Shown here: positions 8,147-16,325 of the stretch, in pieces | Position numbering within the stretch: the stretch's first letter is position 1 | Layout of the letters: each line of letters opens with the position of its first letter | NCBI GenBank assembly: GCA_963832305.1 | Contig: CAWHTU010000003.1 | Coordinates: 62,001-126,000 of the forward strand | Direction of reading: 5' to 3' | Source of the DNA: Roseiarcus sp963832305 | Lineage (GTDB): Bacteria; Pseudomonadota; Alphaproteobacteria; Rhizobiales; Beijerinckiaceae | Length of the DNA stretch: 64,000 bases | Translations under genes and position numbers: made by a program | Notes under the pieces: model-generated | What the model was told of the DNA's origin: nothing | Seen by the model: the letters and a program-made list of their open reading frames with translations, nothing else | The model's database searches: none

Positions 8147-8218
8147 TGTCATTCCCGCGAACGCGGGAATCCAGCGCCACCGCCGCAAGTCTGGATACCC
8201 GCGTTCGCGGGTATGACA
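8147..8218. repeat. Palindromic intergenic repeat between rfbB and rfbA
   Basis: Two 28-base arms (8147-8174 and 8191-8218) are reverse complements with two mismatches that compensate in pattern. Each arm is itself a hairpin, because CCCGCG-AA-CGCGGG is palindromic. This nested form, ending in ATCCAG/CTGGAT, is typical of dispersed extragenic palindromes in alphaproteobacteria. It may act as an mRNA stabiliser or attenuator within the operon. Confidence 0.7.
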
Positions 8219-8251
8219 TGTCGGCCGGTTGCATTGGCATGAAGCGGCCCA

Positions 8252-9316
8252 CTAGGTCCCGGCCTCGGCGATGACGCCGAGGCGCTCGCCGGCGTAGACC
8301 TTCTCGCGCAGCGGGCGCCACCACCATTCGTTGTCGAGATACCAGCGCACCGTCTTCTCGATGCCGGTCTCGAACGTCTCGAGCGCCCGCCAGCCGAGTT
8401 CGCGCTCGAGCTTGGCGGCGTCGATCGCGTAGCGCCGGTCGTGTCCCGGCCGGTCGGTCACGAAGGAGATGAGCGTTTCGTGCGAGCGGGAGAGCGGACG
8501 AAGGCGATCGAGAATGGCGCAGATCCGCATCACGACGTCGATGTTGCGGCGCTCGTTGCGGCCGCCGACATTGTATTTCTCACCGATCCGGCCGCGCGCC
8601 ACGATCAGGTCGAGCGCCCGCGCGTGGTCCTCGACATAGAGCCAGTCGCGCACATTCAAGCCCGCGCCATAGACCGGCAGCGGCTTGCCGTGAATGGCGT
8701 TGAGAATGATCAGCGGAATGAGCTTCTCGGGGAAATGATAGGGGCCGTAATTGTTCGAGCAATTCGAGATGAGCGCCGGGAAGCCGTAGGTTCGGGCCCA
8801 TGCCGAGACGAGGTGGTCGGCTGCGGCCTTCGACGCCGAATAGGGCGAGCTGGGATCGTAGGCCGTCTCCTCGACGAACGCGCCATCCTCGCCGAGCGAG
8901 CCATAGACCTCGTCGGTCGAAACATGCAGGAAGCGGAAGCTGTCCCGCCGGTGCTCCGGCAGCCCGCGCCAGTAGGCTCGCGCGGCCTCGAGCAGGGAAA
9001 ACGTGCCGACGATATTGGTCTGGATGAACGCGTCGCCGGCCGTGATCGAGCGATCGACGTGGCTTTCGGCAGCGAGATGGATCACCTGGTCAGGCGCGAA
9101 GGTCTCGAACGCCTCGGCCACCGCGCGCCGGTCGCAAATGTCGATCCGCGCGAAGCGGTAGTTGGGCGCATTGCCGATCGTGGCCAGCGATTGCAGGTTT
9201 CCGGCATAGGTCAGCGCATCGACGTTGAGCACCGAGGCGCCCTCGCCGACCAGGCGCCGGCATAAAGCCGAGCCGATGAACCCTGCGCCGCCGGTCACAA
9301 GCACTTTGCGCTGCAT
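8252..9316 (-). CDS. rfbB: dTDP-glucose 4,6-dehydratase
   Basis: A 354-residue RmlB of the extended SDR class, converting dTDP-glucose to dTDP-4-keto-6-deoxyglucose with bound NAD+. The Rossmann motif VLVTGGAGFIGSALCR, the substrate block HLAAESHVDRSI, the STDEVYGSL segment with the catalytic Thr-Asp-Glu, and the Tyr-x3-Lys pair in YSASKAAADH are all intact. The start at MQRKVLV is chosen because the glycine-rich motif must lie within the first fifteen residues; an upstream in-frame ATG would add 17 unrelated residues. It is the third gene of the rhamnose cluster. Confidence 0.95.
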   Translation of the reverse strand: MQRKVLVTGGAGFIGSALCRRLVGEGASVLNVDALTYAGNLQSLATIGNAPNYRFARIDICDRRAVAEAFETFAPDQVIHLAAESHVDRSITAGDAFIQTNIVGTFSLLEAARAYWRGLPEHRRDSFRFLHVSTDEVYGSLGEDGAFVEETAYDPSSPYSASKAAADHLVSAWARTYGFPALISNCSNNYGPYHFPEKLIPLIILNAIHGKPLPVYGAGLNVRDWLYVEDHARALDLIVARGRIGEKYNVGGRNERRNIDVVMRICAILDRLRPLSRSHETLISFVTDRPGHDRRYAIDAAKLERELGWRALETFETGIEKTVRWYLDNEWWWRPLREKVYAGERLGVIAEAGT

Positions 9317-9451
9317 CGAGACCTCTGAAATCACTAACAAACCGTCCGTTCGGAACGCGCCCGGCATTCCGACGCCACACCTTGCCCGTTACTCCCTAAA
9401 TGAATCCTTGAGCTACAATTGTCCGCCCGGGCAGCGGCCCGTTCCTGGCAA

Positions 9452-10327
9452 TCATACCAGAAGGCGGGCGCAAACTGCCCCGACCGACCGGCGCCAGTCC
9501 GGCAGGCTCAAGCCGTATACGCGAGCAAGCTTTTCGTTGTCGAGGCGGGAGTTGGCCGGCCGCCGCGCGGGCGTCGGGTAGTCAGCGGTCGCAATCCGCT
9601 TGACCCGGGTCGAGCGCCGCCCGCGCGCCTCGGCCTCGCGGAACACGGCTTCAGCGAAATCCGCCCAAGTTCCCTCGCCCGATCCGGTCATGTGGAAAAT
9701 GCCGCGAAGGCTTGGCGATGAATCGATCTTGACCCGCGCCGCGATGGCGACGAGCGCGTCGGCGATGTCGAGCGCGGAGGTCGGGTTGCCGCGCTGGTCG
9801 GCGACCACGCCGACCTCGTCGCGGGTTTCGTTCAGCCTCAGCATGGTGCGGACGAAATTCGCGCCGAACGGGCTATAGACCCAGGCGGTGCGCAGAATGA
9901 CGCTGTTCGCGCACGCCGCCGCGACCGCTTTCTCGCCGGCGAGCTTGGACCGGCCGTAGGCCCCCGTCGGCCCGGTCGGATCGTCCTCGCGGTAGGGCCG
10001 GTCGAGCGCGCCGTCGAAGACATAGTCGGTCGAGAGATGGATGAGCGGAACGCCGAGCCGCTCAGCGGCTTCGGCGACATGGCCGGCCCCTTCGGCGTTG
10101 ACCCGAAACGCCTCGGCCTCCTCGGCTTCCGCCTTGTCGACCGCGGTATAGGCGGCGGCGTTGACGATCACGTCCGGGCGCGCCGCCTCGAGCCCGGCGA
10201 GGACGGCGGCGCGGTCGGTGAGGTCGAACGCCGGCCGGCCGAGCGCAACCACCTCGAGCTTCGGCCCCGCGCGCTCCAGAAGCGACGTCGCGACCTGGCC
10301 CTTGGATCCGGTGACCGCGATCCTCAT
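9452..10327 (-). CDS. rfbD: dTDP-4-dehydrorhamnose reductase
   Basis: A 291-residue RmlD that reduces dTDP-4-dehydro-L-rhamnose with NAD(P)H to give dTDP-L-rhamnose. The N-terminal RIAVTGSKGQVATSLLE nucleotide-binding loop, the VINAAAYTAVDKAE block, STDYVFDG and the catalytic YGRSKLAGEK (Tyr-x3-Lys) are present, as is the RPANSRLDNEKL segment near the C-terminus. Its ATG overlaps the rfbC stop by four bases, showing translational coupling. The product supplies L-rhamnose for surface polysaccharide. Confidence 0.95.
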   Translation of the reverse strand: MRIAVTGSKGQVATSLLERAGPKLEVVALGRPAFDLTDRAAVLAGLEAARPDVIVNAAAYTAVDKAEAEEAEAFRVNAEGAGHVAEAAERLGVPLIHLSTDYVFDGALDRPYREDDPTGPTGAYGRSKLAGEKAVAAACANSVILRTAWVYSPFGANFVRTMLRLNETRDEVGVVADQRGNPTSALDIADALVAIAARVKIDSSPSLRGIFHMTGSGEGTWADFAEAVFREAEARGRRSTRVKRIATADYPTPARRPANSRLDNEKLARVYGLSLPDWRRSVGAVCARLLV

Positions 10328-10881
10328 TCGAACAGGTCCGGCGCGTCCTTGAGCCGCGGCCATTTGACGTCCTTGTCCGACAGGATCGGGCCTCCGGGCG
10401 GCGCCGGCCAGGCGATCCCGAGCCCCGGATCGTCCCAGGCGATCCCCCGGTCGTTGGCGGCCGAGTAGGGCGCGGTTGTCTTGTAGAGGACCTCGACGTC
10501 GGGCTCGAGAGTGATGAAGGCGTGGGCGAATCCGATCGGCACCAGAAGCTGGCGCCAGTTTTCGGCCGAGAGCTCGACCGCGACATGCTGGCCGAAAGTC
10601 GGCGACGAGCGGCGGATGTCGACCGCGACGTCAAGAATCCGGCCGCGTCCGCAGCGAACGAGCTTGTCCTGCGCGAACGGCGGCGTCTGGAAGTGCAGGC
10701 CGCGCAAGACGCCCTTGGCCGATGAATAGGAGTGATTGTCCTGCACGAACGTCATCGGAGGAAGGCCGGCCTTCTCCCAGGCGGCTTGGCTATAGACCTC
10801 GGAGAAAAACCCGCGCGCGTCGCCGTGCTTTTTCGGCGTCACGATCTTGACCGCCGGAATGGCCGTCTCTTCCACCAACAT
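10324..10881 (-). CDS. rfbC: dTDP-4-dehydrorhamnose 3,5-epimerase
   Basis: A 185-residue cupin-fold RmlC that epimerises C3 and C5 of dTDP-4-keto-6-deoxyglucose. The family blocks DARGFFSEVY, VQDNHSYSSAKGVLRGLHFQ (catalytic His in LRGLHFQ), GRILDVAVDIRRSSPTFG and IPIGFAHAFITL-type sequence (VPIGFAHAF) are all there. This is the first gene of the rhamnose operon in transcription order. The start is set at MLVEETAIP, with GGGGGT upstream; the longer frame upstream adds Arg-rich sequence that does not fit the family. Confidence 0.95.
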   Translation of the reverse strand: MLVEETAIPAVKIVTPKKHGDARGFFSEVYSQAAWEKAGLPPMTFVQDNHSYSSAKGVLRGLHFQTPPFAQDKLVRCGRGRILDVAVDIRRSSPTFGQHVAVELSAENWRQLLVPIGFAHAFITLEPDVEVLYKTTAPYSAANDRGIAWDDPGLGIAWPAPPGGPILSDKDVKWPRLKDAPDLFE

Positions 10882-11221
10882 CGCAGGACCCCCGTCCAAG
10901 CCGCCTGGCCGCTCCAGGCGCCGCCCTCTTGCCAGAAGCCGCGGCTCACGGCCACCCCGAATGCAATCCAAAGTGGAGCCGAAGCCCAATCAGCTTGACC
11001 CGTCTCGGCCCGAAGGCGACGTTCCCCGGCCAGTCCCGCTATGGAAGAAATGCGCCGATGGTGTTGAAAAACTCGCCGTCATCTGCACGACGCAATCATG
11101 TTTCGCTTCTGTCGAGTTGACGCCCTTCACAATCGCGCCATTTGCTTAGGTCGCTTTCTTTTGCAAGCCGATTGAACTTGGGAAGGCAATGGAGAGCGTC
11201 GAGCCAAAGAGCCGCTGGGTG
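10882..11221. other. Intergenic region upstream of rfbC
   Basis: This is the divergent gap between the rfb operon and the small exported protein. I see no protein-like frame, RNA gene or terminator. It must contain the rfbC promoter on the minus strand, but no confident -35/-10 pair could be picked by eye. Confidence 0.4.
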
Positions 11222-11237
11222 TGTGATCTGGATCACA
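11222..11237. promoter_or_regulatory. CRP-type operator
   Basis: TGTGATCTGGATCACA matches TGTGA-N6-TCACA exactly, with extra symmetry in the centre (GATCTGGATC). It lies 139 bases before the ATG of the exported protein at 11376. It could serve that gene or, less likely, the divergent rfbC operon 341 bases away. Confidence 0.6.
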
Positions 11238-11375
11238 GCGGCGGCGGTGGTTTCTGTTACGCATGAATTGTTGTGGACCGCCTCGGGCAGAGCGCCAGTT
11301 GTTCCGCACGGCAGTCGGCGCGCGCTTCCGCATACACGAAAAGCGCGCGCCCTTTTGCTACGCCAGGAGGGGACT

Positions 11376-11744
11376 ATGCGTTGGATTATCCTTAGCTTGA
11401 CGATGATTCTCGCGATCGGCGGCCCAACTTCGAAGGCCTCCGCCCAAGATCCCAGTGCACGCTGCGTGTGGGTGGGAAACGAGCAAATGACCATCGCATC
11501 GGCTTACGGCCGCGGTCTCGCCATTGAGAATTTCACTGAGGTCGAGACCGCGAAGTTCCTCATCGCATTCAACGCGATGCCGCCCAGAAGCGACTTCGTC
11601 GCGACGAAGATCTTCGCCGCCGTTGGCGGCGACCGGGTTTACGTTTTCTTCGAGAGTGACAAAGACCTCTGCACGGCGCCTTCTCCGTTGTCCCGCGCGA
11701 GCTACGAGGCCCTTGTCGAGAAGGCGCGTGGCGACGGCGTGTAA
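11376..11744 (+). CDS. Small exported hypothetical protein
   Basis: A 122-residue protein with a signal peptide (RWIILSLTMILAIGGPTSKASA, cleavage after ASA). The mature part has two cysteines (near residues 30 and 97) that could form a disulfide, and an even mix of charged residues. The ATG is chosen because AGGAGGGG lies directly upstream and the signal peptide starts there; the frame is open further upstream but crosses the CRP box. I do not recognise a domain. A CRP-type operator upstream links it to the genes at 4523 and 16326. Confidence 0.65.
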   Translation: MRWIILSLTMILAIGGPTSKASAQDPSARCVWVGNEQMTIASAYGRGLAIENFTEVETAKFLIAFNAMPPRSDFVATKIFAAVGGDRVYVFFESDKDLCTAPSPLSRASYEALVEKARGDGV

Positions 11745-11917
11745 TCCGAGCAGCGGTTCGTCGATCTCGCGCCGCAGGCGCGATCGGTAGCGGCTCGCGG
11801 GTCGCCGCCAAGTCCCGATGACATTTCAGTCTTGTCAAAGTCATCCTCTGGGCGCAGTCTGGCCGGGTACGGTCGTGATCCCGCGAATGTCCGGTTGTTT
11901 GTCGTCGGCGACGCTGA

Positions 11918-12751
11918 ATGGCCGGCATCCGGTCTTGTGCGGTTTCTGTAATAATTGTCAGCGGGACTCGAACGGCAAATCCGGTGAAGAGAGGCAAAAC
12001 GATTTCGCTTGCCCTTCGCCCAGCGCTCAATCGGGCCCAGGCGCTCGCTCAACGGCTCGCCGCCGAGATTCTCAGCGGCCGCCTGCAGCCAGGCTCTCGC
12101 CTGCCGACCGAGCAGGAACTTTCGCTGGCTACGGGCGTCAGCCGCACGGTCGTGCGGGAGGCGGTGGCCGCGCTCCGAGCGGACGGGCTGGTCATGACCC
12201 GCCAGGGGCTCGGCGCTTTCGTGCCCGCGGACGTGCAGCGCCGCCCATTCCGCATCGATCCCGACGAGGTGAAGTCCGGCAAGGACGTGCTGCAGATTCT
12301 CGAATTGCGGATGGGCTTGGAGATCGAGGCCTCGGGACTCGCCGCCGAGCGCCGGACAAGCCACGACCTCATCCTAATCGAGGCCGCCCTGCGGTCGATC
12401 GAGGCCGAAATCGAATTCGGCGGCAACGCGGTGGACGCCGACTTCCGGTTCCATCTGGCGATCTTTCGCAGCGTCCACAATCGCTACTTCCCGCAGCTTC
12501 TCGAGTTCCTGGGGAACTTCATCATTCCCCGCCAGACCCTAAATCTCGCCAGCGGCAGCGACCAGGTCCGATACTTGCGTAAGATTTAGGTGGAGCACGT
12601 GGCGATTTACCAGGCCATTCGCGCCCAGAACACAGCGGCCGCCCGCAAGGCGGCGCGACAACACCTGTCCAACTCTCTAAGCCGATACCAGGAGGTCGGC
12701 CCTCGCGCCTCGCGTCGCGCCGAAGCCGTGCCTCTGGCAGAGGCCGAGTGA
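11918..12751 (+). pseudogene. GntR/FadR-family regulator with in-frame TAG in the FCD domain
   Basis: The product has a GntR winged helix (RLAAEILSGRLQPGSRLPTEQELSLATGVSRTVVREAVAAL, about residues 45-90) and a C-terminal FCD effector domain with LELRMGLEIEASGLAAERR and DADFRFHLAIFRSVHN. At 12587-12589 a TAG ends the frame after YLRKI, but the same frame then continues as VEHVAIYQAIRAQNTAAARKAARQHLSNSL to a TGA at 12749, exactly the expected end of the domain. The lost part carries the last helices and the final His ligand of the metal site. One base change (TAG for CAG or AAG) explains it. The truncated form may still bind DNA. The exact start is uncertain. Targets are unknown. Confidence 0.7.
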
Positions 12752-12784
12752 CATCCGGAACCGATGGGCCGCCCTAACCGCCGC

Positions 12785-13435
12785 TCATAGCCGTGCGCGC
12801 GCAAGCTTCTGGAACGCCCGGGCGCGATGGGAGAGCGCGAGCGAGCCATCGGCCGGAATCCCATGCTTTTCCTCGGCCCTCATCTCGCCGAAGGTGCGGT
12901 CGTGGCCGTCGGGACGGAAGATCGGATCGTAGCCAAACCCGGCCGTCCCGCGCGGCGGGAAGACGAGCGTCCCCTCGACCCGTCCCTCGAATGTCTCAAG
13001 CTCGCCATCCGGCCAGGCGAGGGCGAGTACGCTGACGAAGGCGGCGCGCCACGGCGGCGGCGCGGAGCGTGCTTTGAGCTCGCGTTCGACCCGGGCCATC
13101 GCGGCGGCGAAGTCCTTGCCGCCGCCCGCCCAGCGCGCGGAATAGATCCCCGGCGCGCCGTCGAGCGCCTCGACGCAAAGCCCGGAATTGTCGGCAAGCG
13201 CCGCGATCCCGGAAGCGCGCGCCGCCGCCTCCGCCTTGAGCGCCGCGTTGTCCCGGAAGGTCGCCCCCGTCTCCTCGGGTTCGGCGAGATTGAGTTCGCC
13301 CGCGCTGACGGCATCGACGCCAGAAGGCGCCAGCAGCTCGCGGATCTCCCTGAGCTTGCCGGGATTGTGGGTCGCGACGATGAGGCGCCCGGCAAGGCGC
13401 CCGCGCTTGTCCGCGATCGAGGCGTCGCCGCTCAC
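12785..13435 (-). CDS. rdgB: Non-canonical purine NTP pyrophosphatase (RdgB/HAM1)
   Basis: A 216-residue ITPase that hydrolyses dITP, XTP and similar damaged nucleotides to monophosphates and keeps them out of DNA. The signature IVATHNPGKLREIRELL, the ADNSGLCVEALDGAPGIYSARWAG block and GYDPIFRPDGHDRTFGEM are intact, and SHRARAFQKL closes the protein as usual. The start overlaps the end of the M48 gene by four bases, so it is the last gene of a three-gene operon (SNase-like, M48, rdgB). Confidence 0.94.
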   Translation of the reverse strand: MSGDASIADKRGRLAGRLIVATHNPGKLREIRELLAPSGVDAVSAGELNLAEPEETGATFRDNAALKAEAAARASGIAALADNSGLCVEALDGAPGIYSARWAGGGKDFAAAMARVERELKARSAPPPWRAAFVSVLALAWPDGELETFEGRVEGTLVFPPRGTAGFGYDPIFRPDGHDRTFGEMRAEEKHGIPADGSLALSHRARAFQKLARARL

Positions 13436-14925
13436 TGGGCGACGATCTTATAGCGCTGGCCGGGAACGAGCGCCGCGCCGCGCTCGAGGCCGTTGAGGAT
13501 CAGGAACTGGTCGACCGGTTGCGGCAGGAAGGCCATTCGCGCCGCGAGCGTTGCGGTGGTGTCGCCCGGCGCCGCCTCGACGACCTTGACCCTCTGCGGG
13601 ACCGCGAGCGCCGAGTCCTGGGCGTTAATGAGCCGGAACGAATCGAGCGAAGCCATGAAACGGGAGTTGACGGCAGGCGAGAGGGTGTGGGCGGCGAAGA
13701 TGAGGCGGTAAAGCCGGCCATTCAGGCGAACGGCCCCGAGTCGGAAGCTCCACTGCTGGCCCTGGGCGACCGCCGTGGCCGCCTCGAGGCCGGCGATCTC
13801 CTTGGCCTCGATCGCGGTCGTCTTGACGCCGTCGATCCAGCCCGACCCGATCGCGCTCGCCACCGGTGTGGATTCTGCGATCGCGACGCTATCGAGGCGC
13901 AGCGCCTCGCCCCCCGCTTCGCCGACCCCGATCAGCGCCGCAGACTGGTTGTCGAGCGAAAACCCGTCCGGCGCGTCGAAGGCGAAGCCGAGCTTCGGAT
14001 GAATGAAGGCGTTGTCGCGTACGACCCCCTGCGACGGGTCGTCGCCGAAGGAAAGGCCGTCGATGGCGGCGAGATAGCCGTTGCGGCCGGTTTCGCCGCT
14101 CCCCGGCGGGCCGAACTGCCGCGCTTCCTCGGTCGCCTGGGCGATGCGCTCGGGTGTGGACGGGTGGGTCGCCATCATGTCGGGGCGGTCGGCGGATCCC
14201 GCGCCCGAGACCGAAGCGCGAAGCGCGCTCCACTCGCCGAGCGCAGTGAGGAATCGGGCCGCCGCATAGGGGTCGTATCCCGCCTTGGCGATTGTCTTGA
14301 TGCCAATCTGGTCGGCCTCGAATTCCTGCTGGCGGGAAAAGCTGGCGATCGCCAGCTTGGAGCGCGCCTCGGCCTCGCCCTGAGCCTGACGCTGGGCAAG
14401 CAGTTGCGTGTTCACCTTCGTGAACAATGCCGTGGTCTTCTCGAACTCCGCCCGCTGGGCGGCGTGGCGCGCGGTGACGTGGCCGATCTCATGGGCCATG
14501 ACGGCGGCGATTTCGGACGTGTCGTCGGCGAGGGCGAGCAGGCCGCGGGTGACGAAAATATCGCCGGAAGGCAGGGCGAAGGCGTTGACGATCGGCGAAT
14601 TGAGCATCGTGACCCGGTAGGGTTGCCCCCCGGCGTCCACGGCCGGAGCGAGCTTGACCAGGACCGCGTTGAGGTAAGCCTCGGTCGCGGGGGCGTTATA
14701 GACGCCGCCGAACGCGTCGACGAGGCGCTTGCGCTCAGGACTGGCAGGCGCCCCAGCGACGGCGTGCGGCGCGGCGGGCGAAGCGACGCTGACCGGCGCG
14801 GACGGAGGATCGATCGCCGCGCAGGCGGCAAGCGCGCACGCGAACACGGCCGCCAGCCCCACGAGGAAGCGCCGCCCGCGCCGGGGCGCGGCCGTCCGTC
14901 CCAAACTGTCGGCTGGGCCGCTCAT
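13432..14925 (-). CDS. M48 metalloprotease lipoprotein with C-terminal LysM-like domain
   Basis: A 497-residue BepA-like zinc protease. The N-terminus is a lipoprotein signal (VGLAAVFACALAACAA, lipidated Cys near residue 34), placing it at the outer membrane facing the periplasm. The zinc site is AAVMAHEIGHVTARHAAQ with HEIGH, and the third ligand Glu is in QQEFEADQIG. The last 60 residues (VKVVEAAPGDTTATLAARM ... FLILNGLERGAALVPGQRYKIV) have the pattern of a LysM-like domain, which would hold it on peptidoglycan. Such proteases degrade misassembled outer membrane proteins. It is coupled by four-base overlaps to both neighbours. Confidence 0.92.
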   Translation of the reverse strand: MSGPADSLGRTAAPRRGRRFLVGLAAVFACALAACAAIDPPSAPVSVASPAAPHAVAGAPASPERKRLVDAFGGVYNAPATEAYLNAVLVKLAPAVDAGGQPYRVTMLNSPIVNAFALPSGDIFVTRGLLALADDTSEIAAVMAHEIGHVTARHAAQRAEFEKTTALFTKVNTQLLAQRQAQGEAEARSKLAIASFSRQQEFEADQIGIKTIAKAGYDPYAAARFLTALGEWSALRASVSGAGSADRPDMMATHPSTPERIAQATEEARQFGPPGSGETGRNGYLAAIDGLSFGDDPSQGVVRDNAFIHPKLGFAFDAPDGFSLDNQSAALIGVGEAGGEALRLDSVAIAESTPVASAIGSGWIDGVKTTAIEAKEIAGLEAATAVAQGQQWSFRLGAVRLNGRLYRLIFAAHTLSPAVNSRFMASLDSFRLINAQDSALAVPQRVKVVEAAPGDTTATLAARMAFLPQPVDQFLILNGLERGAALVPGQRYKIVAQ

Positions 14926-15788
14926 GGATGGTGCGCCGCTTCTCCTGACGCGTCCGCGCGACGCGCAATTTCGATCATCGTCGGCTCGCCGACCTCGATT
15001 CTCGGACCAAAACGGTCATCAAGCGCACCGCGCGCCCGGATTGTCTCACCGACCAGCGCGCCGACCCGCCGCCCCTCCCGCGCCAGGGCCTGCTCCAGCT
15101 TGCGCGGGATCACGATCGTGGGACCGTCATGCGGGGCGAGCTCAAGATAAAGGCGCGAGCGCGCAAAGCCAACCCTTCGCACCATCCCCTCGACGACGAC
15201 GAACCTGCCGTCGCGGCGGCGTAATTCAGCCGAATCGGATGACTGGATCACCGCGAAATCGCGATCGCGCCACACTCCCAGGCCCGCGCGGCGCGCGCCG
15301 TCCTCGATTATCAGCCGCTCAGCGGCGCAGCCGCGGGTCTCGAACTCCGGCCGGACGCGGGCCAAGCCCGCCCCCAGCAGCGCCGCAGTGGTCGAACCGG
15401 CCAATCCCACGGCCGAATCGGGCAGGCTGAGGTCGGCGACCGTCCTGCCCCATCGATCGGGCGCCCCGGCGAGGACGATCAGCTCCGCTTCCCGGCCGAG
15501 CAGGCGGCGCTTGAGGAAATCTTGCGCGGCGCTTGCGATTTCCGGCGCCCCGCGACCCATGCTGGGCTCGTCCAGGCCACCGAACCGCACGGTCCTGCCA
15601 TCGCTGAGCGCAACATCCAGGCGCTCATCGACGTTGACCGCCTGGACCCGTCCGGCCGGCAGGCCGCAAGTCGCAAAGCAGGGCGCCGCAACAACCAGGA
15701 CCGGCAGCGCGGCGCAGGCGCCACAAAGACGCACGGCGCCCAAGCGCGTGATCCAAGCGCGCCGGCGATGCGCGGAGCGGAAATTCAT
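14922..15788 (-). CDS. Exported thermonuclease-like (SNase) protein
   Basis: A 288-residue protein with an N-terminal membrane or signal segment (LGAVRLCGACAALPVLVVAAPCFA). The central part resembles the staphylococcal nuclease OB fold: VRFGGLDEPS takes the place of the catalytic Arg/Asp/Glu loop, and GAPDRWGRTVADL is the DRYGR-type second Arg motif. The C-terminus adds a separate OB-like module (FVVVEGMVRRVGFARSRLYLEL). It may be a periplasmic nuclease, but the first loop is altered, so activity is uncertain. It is the first gene of the operon with M48 and rdgB. Confidence 0.8.
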   Translation of the reverse strand: MNFRSAHRRRAWITRLGAVRLCGACAALPVLVVAAPCFATCGLPAGRVQAVNVDERLDVALSDGRTVRFGGLDEPSMGRGAPEIASAAQDFLKRRLLGREAELIVLAGAPDRWGRTVADLSLPDSAVGLAGSTTAALLGAGLARVRPEFETRGCAAERLIIEDGARRAGLGVWRDRDFAVIQSSDSAELRRRDGRFVVVEGMVRRVGFARSRLYLELAPHDGPTIVIPRKLEQALAREGRRVGALVGETIRARGALDDRFGPRIEVGEPTMIEIARRADASGEAAHHP

Positions 15789-15858
15789 GCTAAGGGCCTT
15801 GCCGCGCAGCGGGCGGCCTTGTCCAGAACATATTGGCGCCTTGCCGCATTTATCGAGG

Positions 15859-15935
15859 GTCCCGGTAGCTCAGCTGGATAGAGCACAGGTTTCCTAAACC
15901 TGGGGTCAGAGGTTCAAGTCCTCTCCGGGACGCCA
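15859..15935 (+). tRNA. tRNA-Arg (anticodon CCT)
   Basis: Acceptor GTCCCGG pairs with CCGGGAC. The D arm is GCTC-AGCTGGATA-GAGC, and the anticodon stem CAGGT/ACCTG holds loop TTCCTAA with CCT at 15893-15895. The T arm is AGAGG-TTCAAGT-CCTCT. CCA is encoded at 15933-15935. tRNA-Arg(CCT) is a common integration site, and the genes that follow are of unknown type, but I found no second copy of its 3' end in the window. Confidence 0.97.
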
Positions 15936-15963
15936 CTCTCCACCCAATCTCCGGTGTATAGAC

Positions 15964-16006
15964 GTGAACAGGAATGAGCTCCCGTGCAAGCGGGAGACGA
16001 GTTCAC
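15964..16006 (+). repeat. Two-tier hairpin downstream of tRNA-Arg
   Basis: Outer arms GTGAAC/GTTCAC enclose inner arms CTCCCG/CGGGAG with a TGCAAG loop. There is no T run, so a classical terminator is unlikely. It may be a processing or degraded integration signal. The rest of the gap from 15936 to 16244 shows nothing else recognisable. Confidence 0.4.
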
Positions 16007-16244
16007 GGGCTCTGACCGGGAGTTTGGAGGAAGGAGCTCTGTCGCGGTTACAAGTTCGAAGAGCATTATGCGAACGAAAGTCTGCTGATCGCGCCATCAA
16101 ACGGTGTTGGCTTCGCACGGAGCTTGACTGCGAAGCTGCGTCGTCTCTGGCGCCCACTCTCGAAGGCTGGCGTCAGCCTTCGTCAAGAGCCCGGCGTATA
16201 TCTTGGCAATCGTCTCCACAACCTCGATGCAACACGGTTAGTTG

Positions 16245-16260
16245 TGTGACCTAGATCACA
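16245..16260. promoter_or_regulatory. CRP-type operator
   Basis: TGTGACCTAGATCACA matches the CRP consensus exactly and differs from the box at 11222 at two of 16 positions. It lies 66 bases before the proposed ATG at 16326 and, as in the other two boxes, is followed by GCG. Confidence 0.6.
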
Positions 16261-16325
16261 GCGAAGAGACCGTAATTGTGCCAGTCTCGGGCTTCACGCT
16301 GGGCAAGAATTATATAGGGCTTGAC

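Noticed and set aside
13519..15150. 543-codon open frame on the plus strand
   Set aside because: Antisense to the M48 and SNase-like genes; composition is that of a GC-rich shadow frame.
15906..16157. 83-codon minus-strand frame ending in GEDLNL
   Set aside because: The end is the antisense of the tRNA-Arg gene, a familiar false gene.
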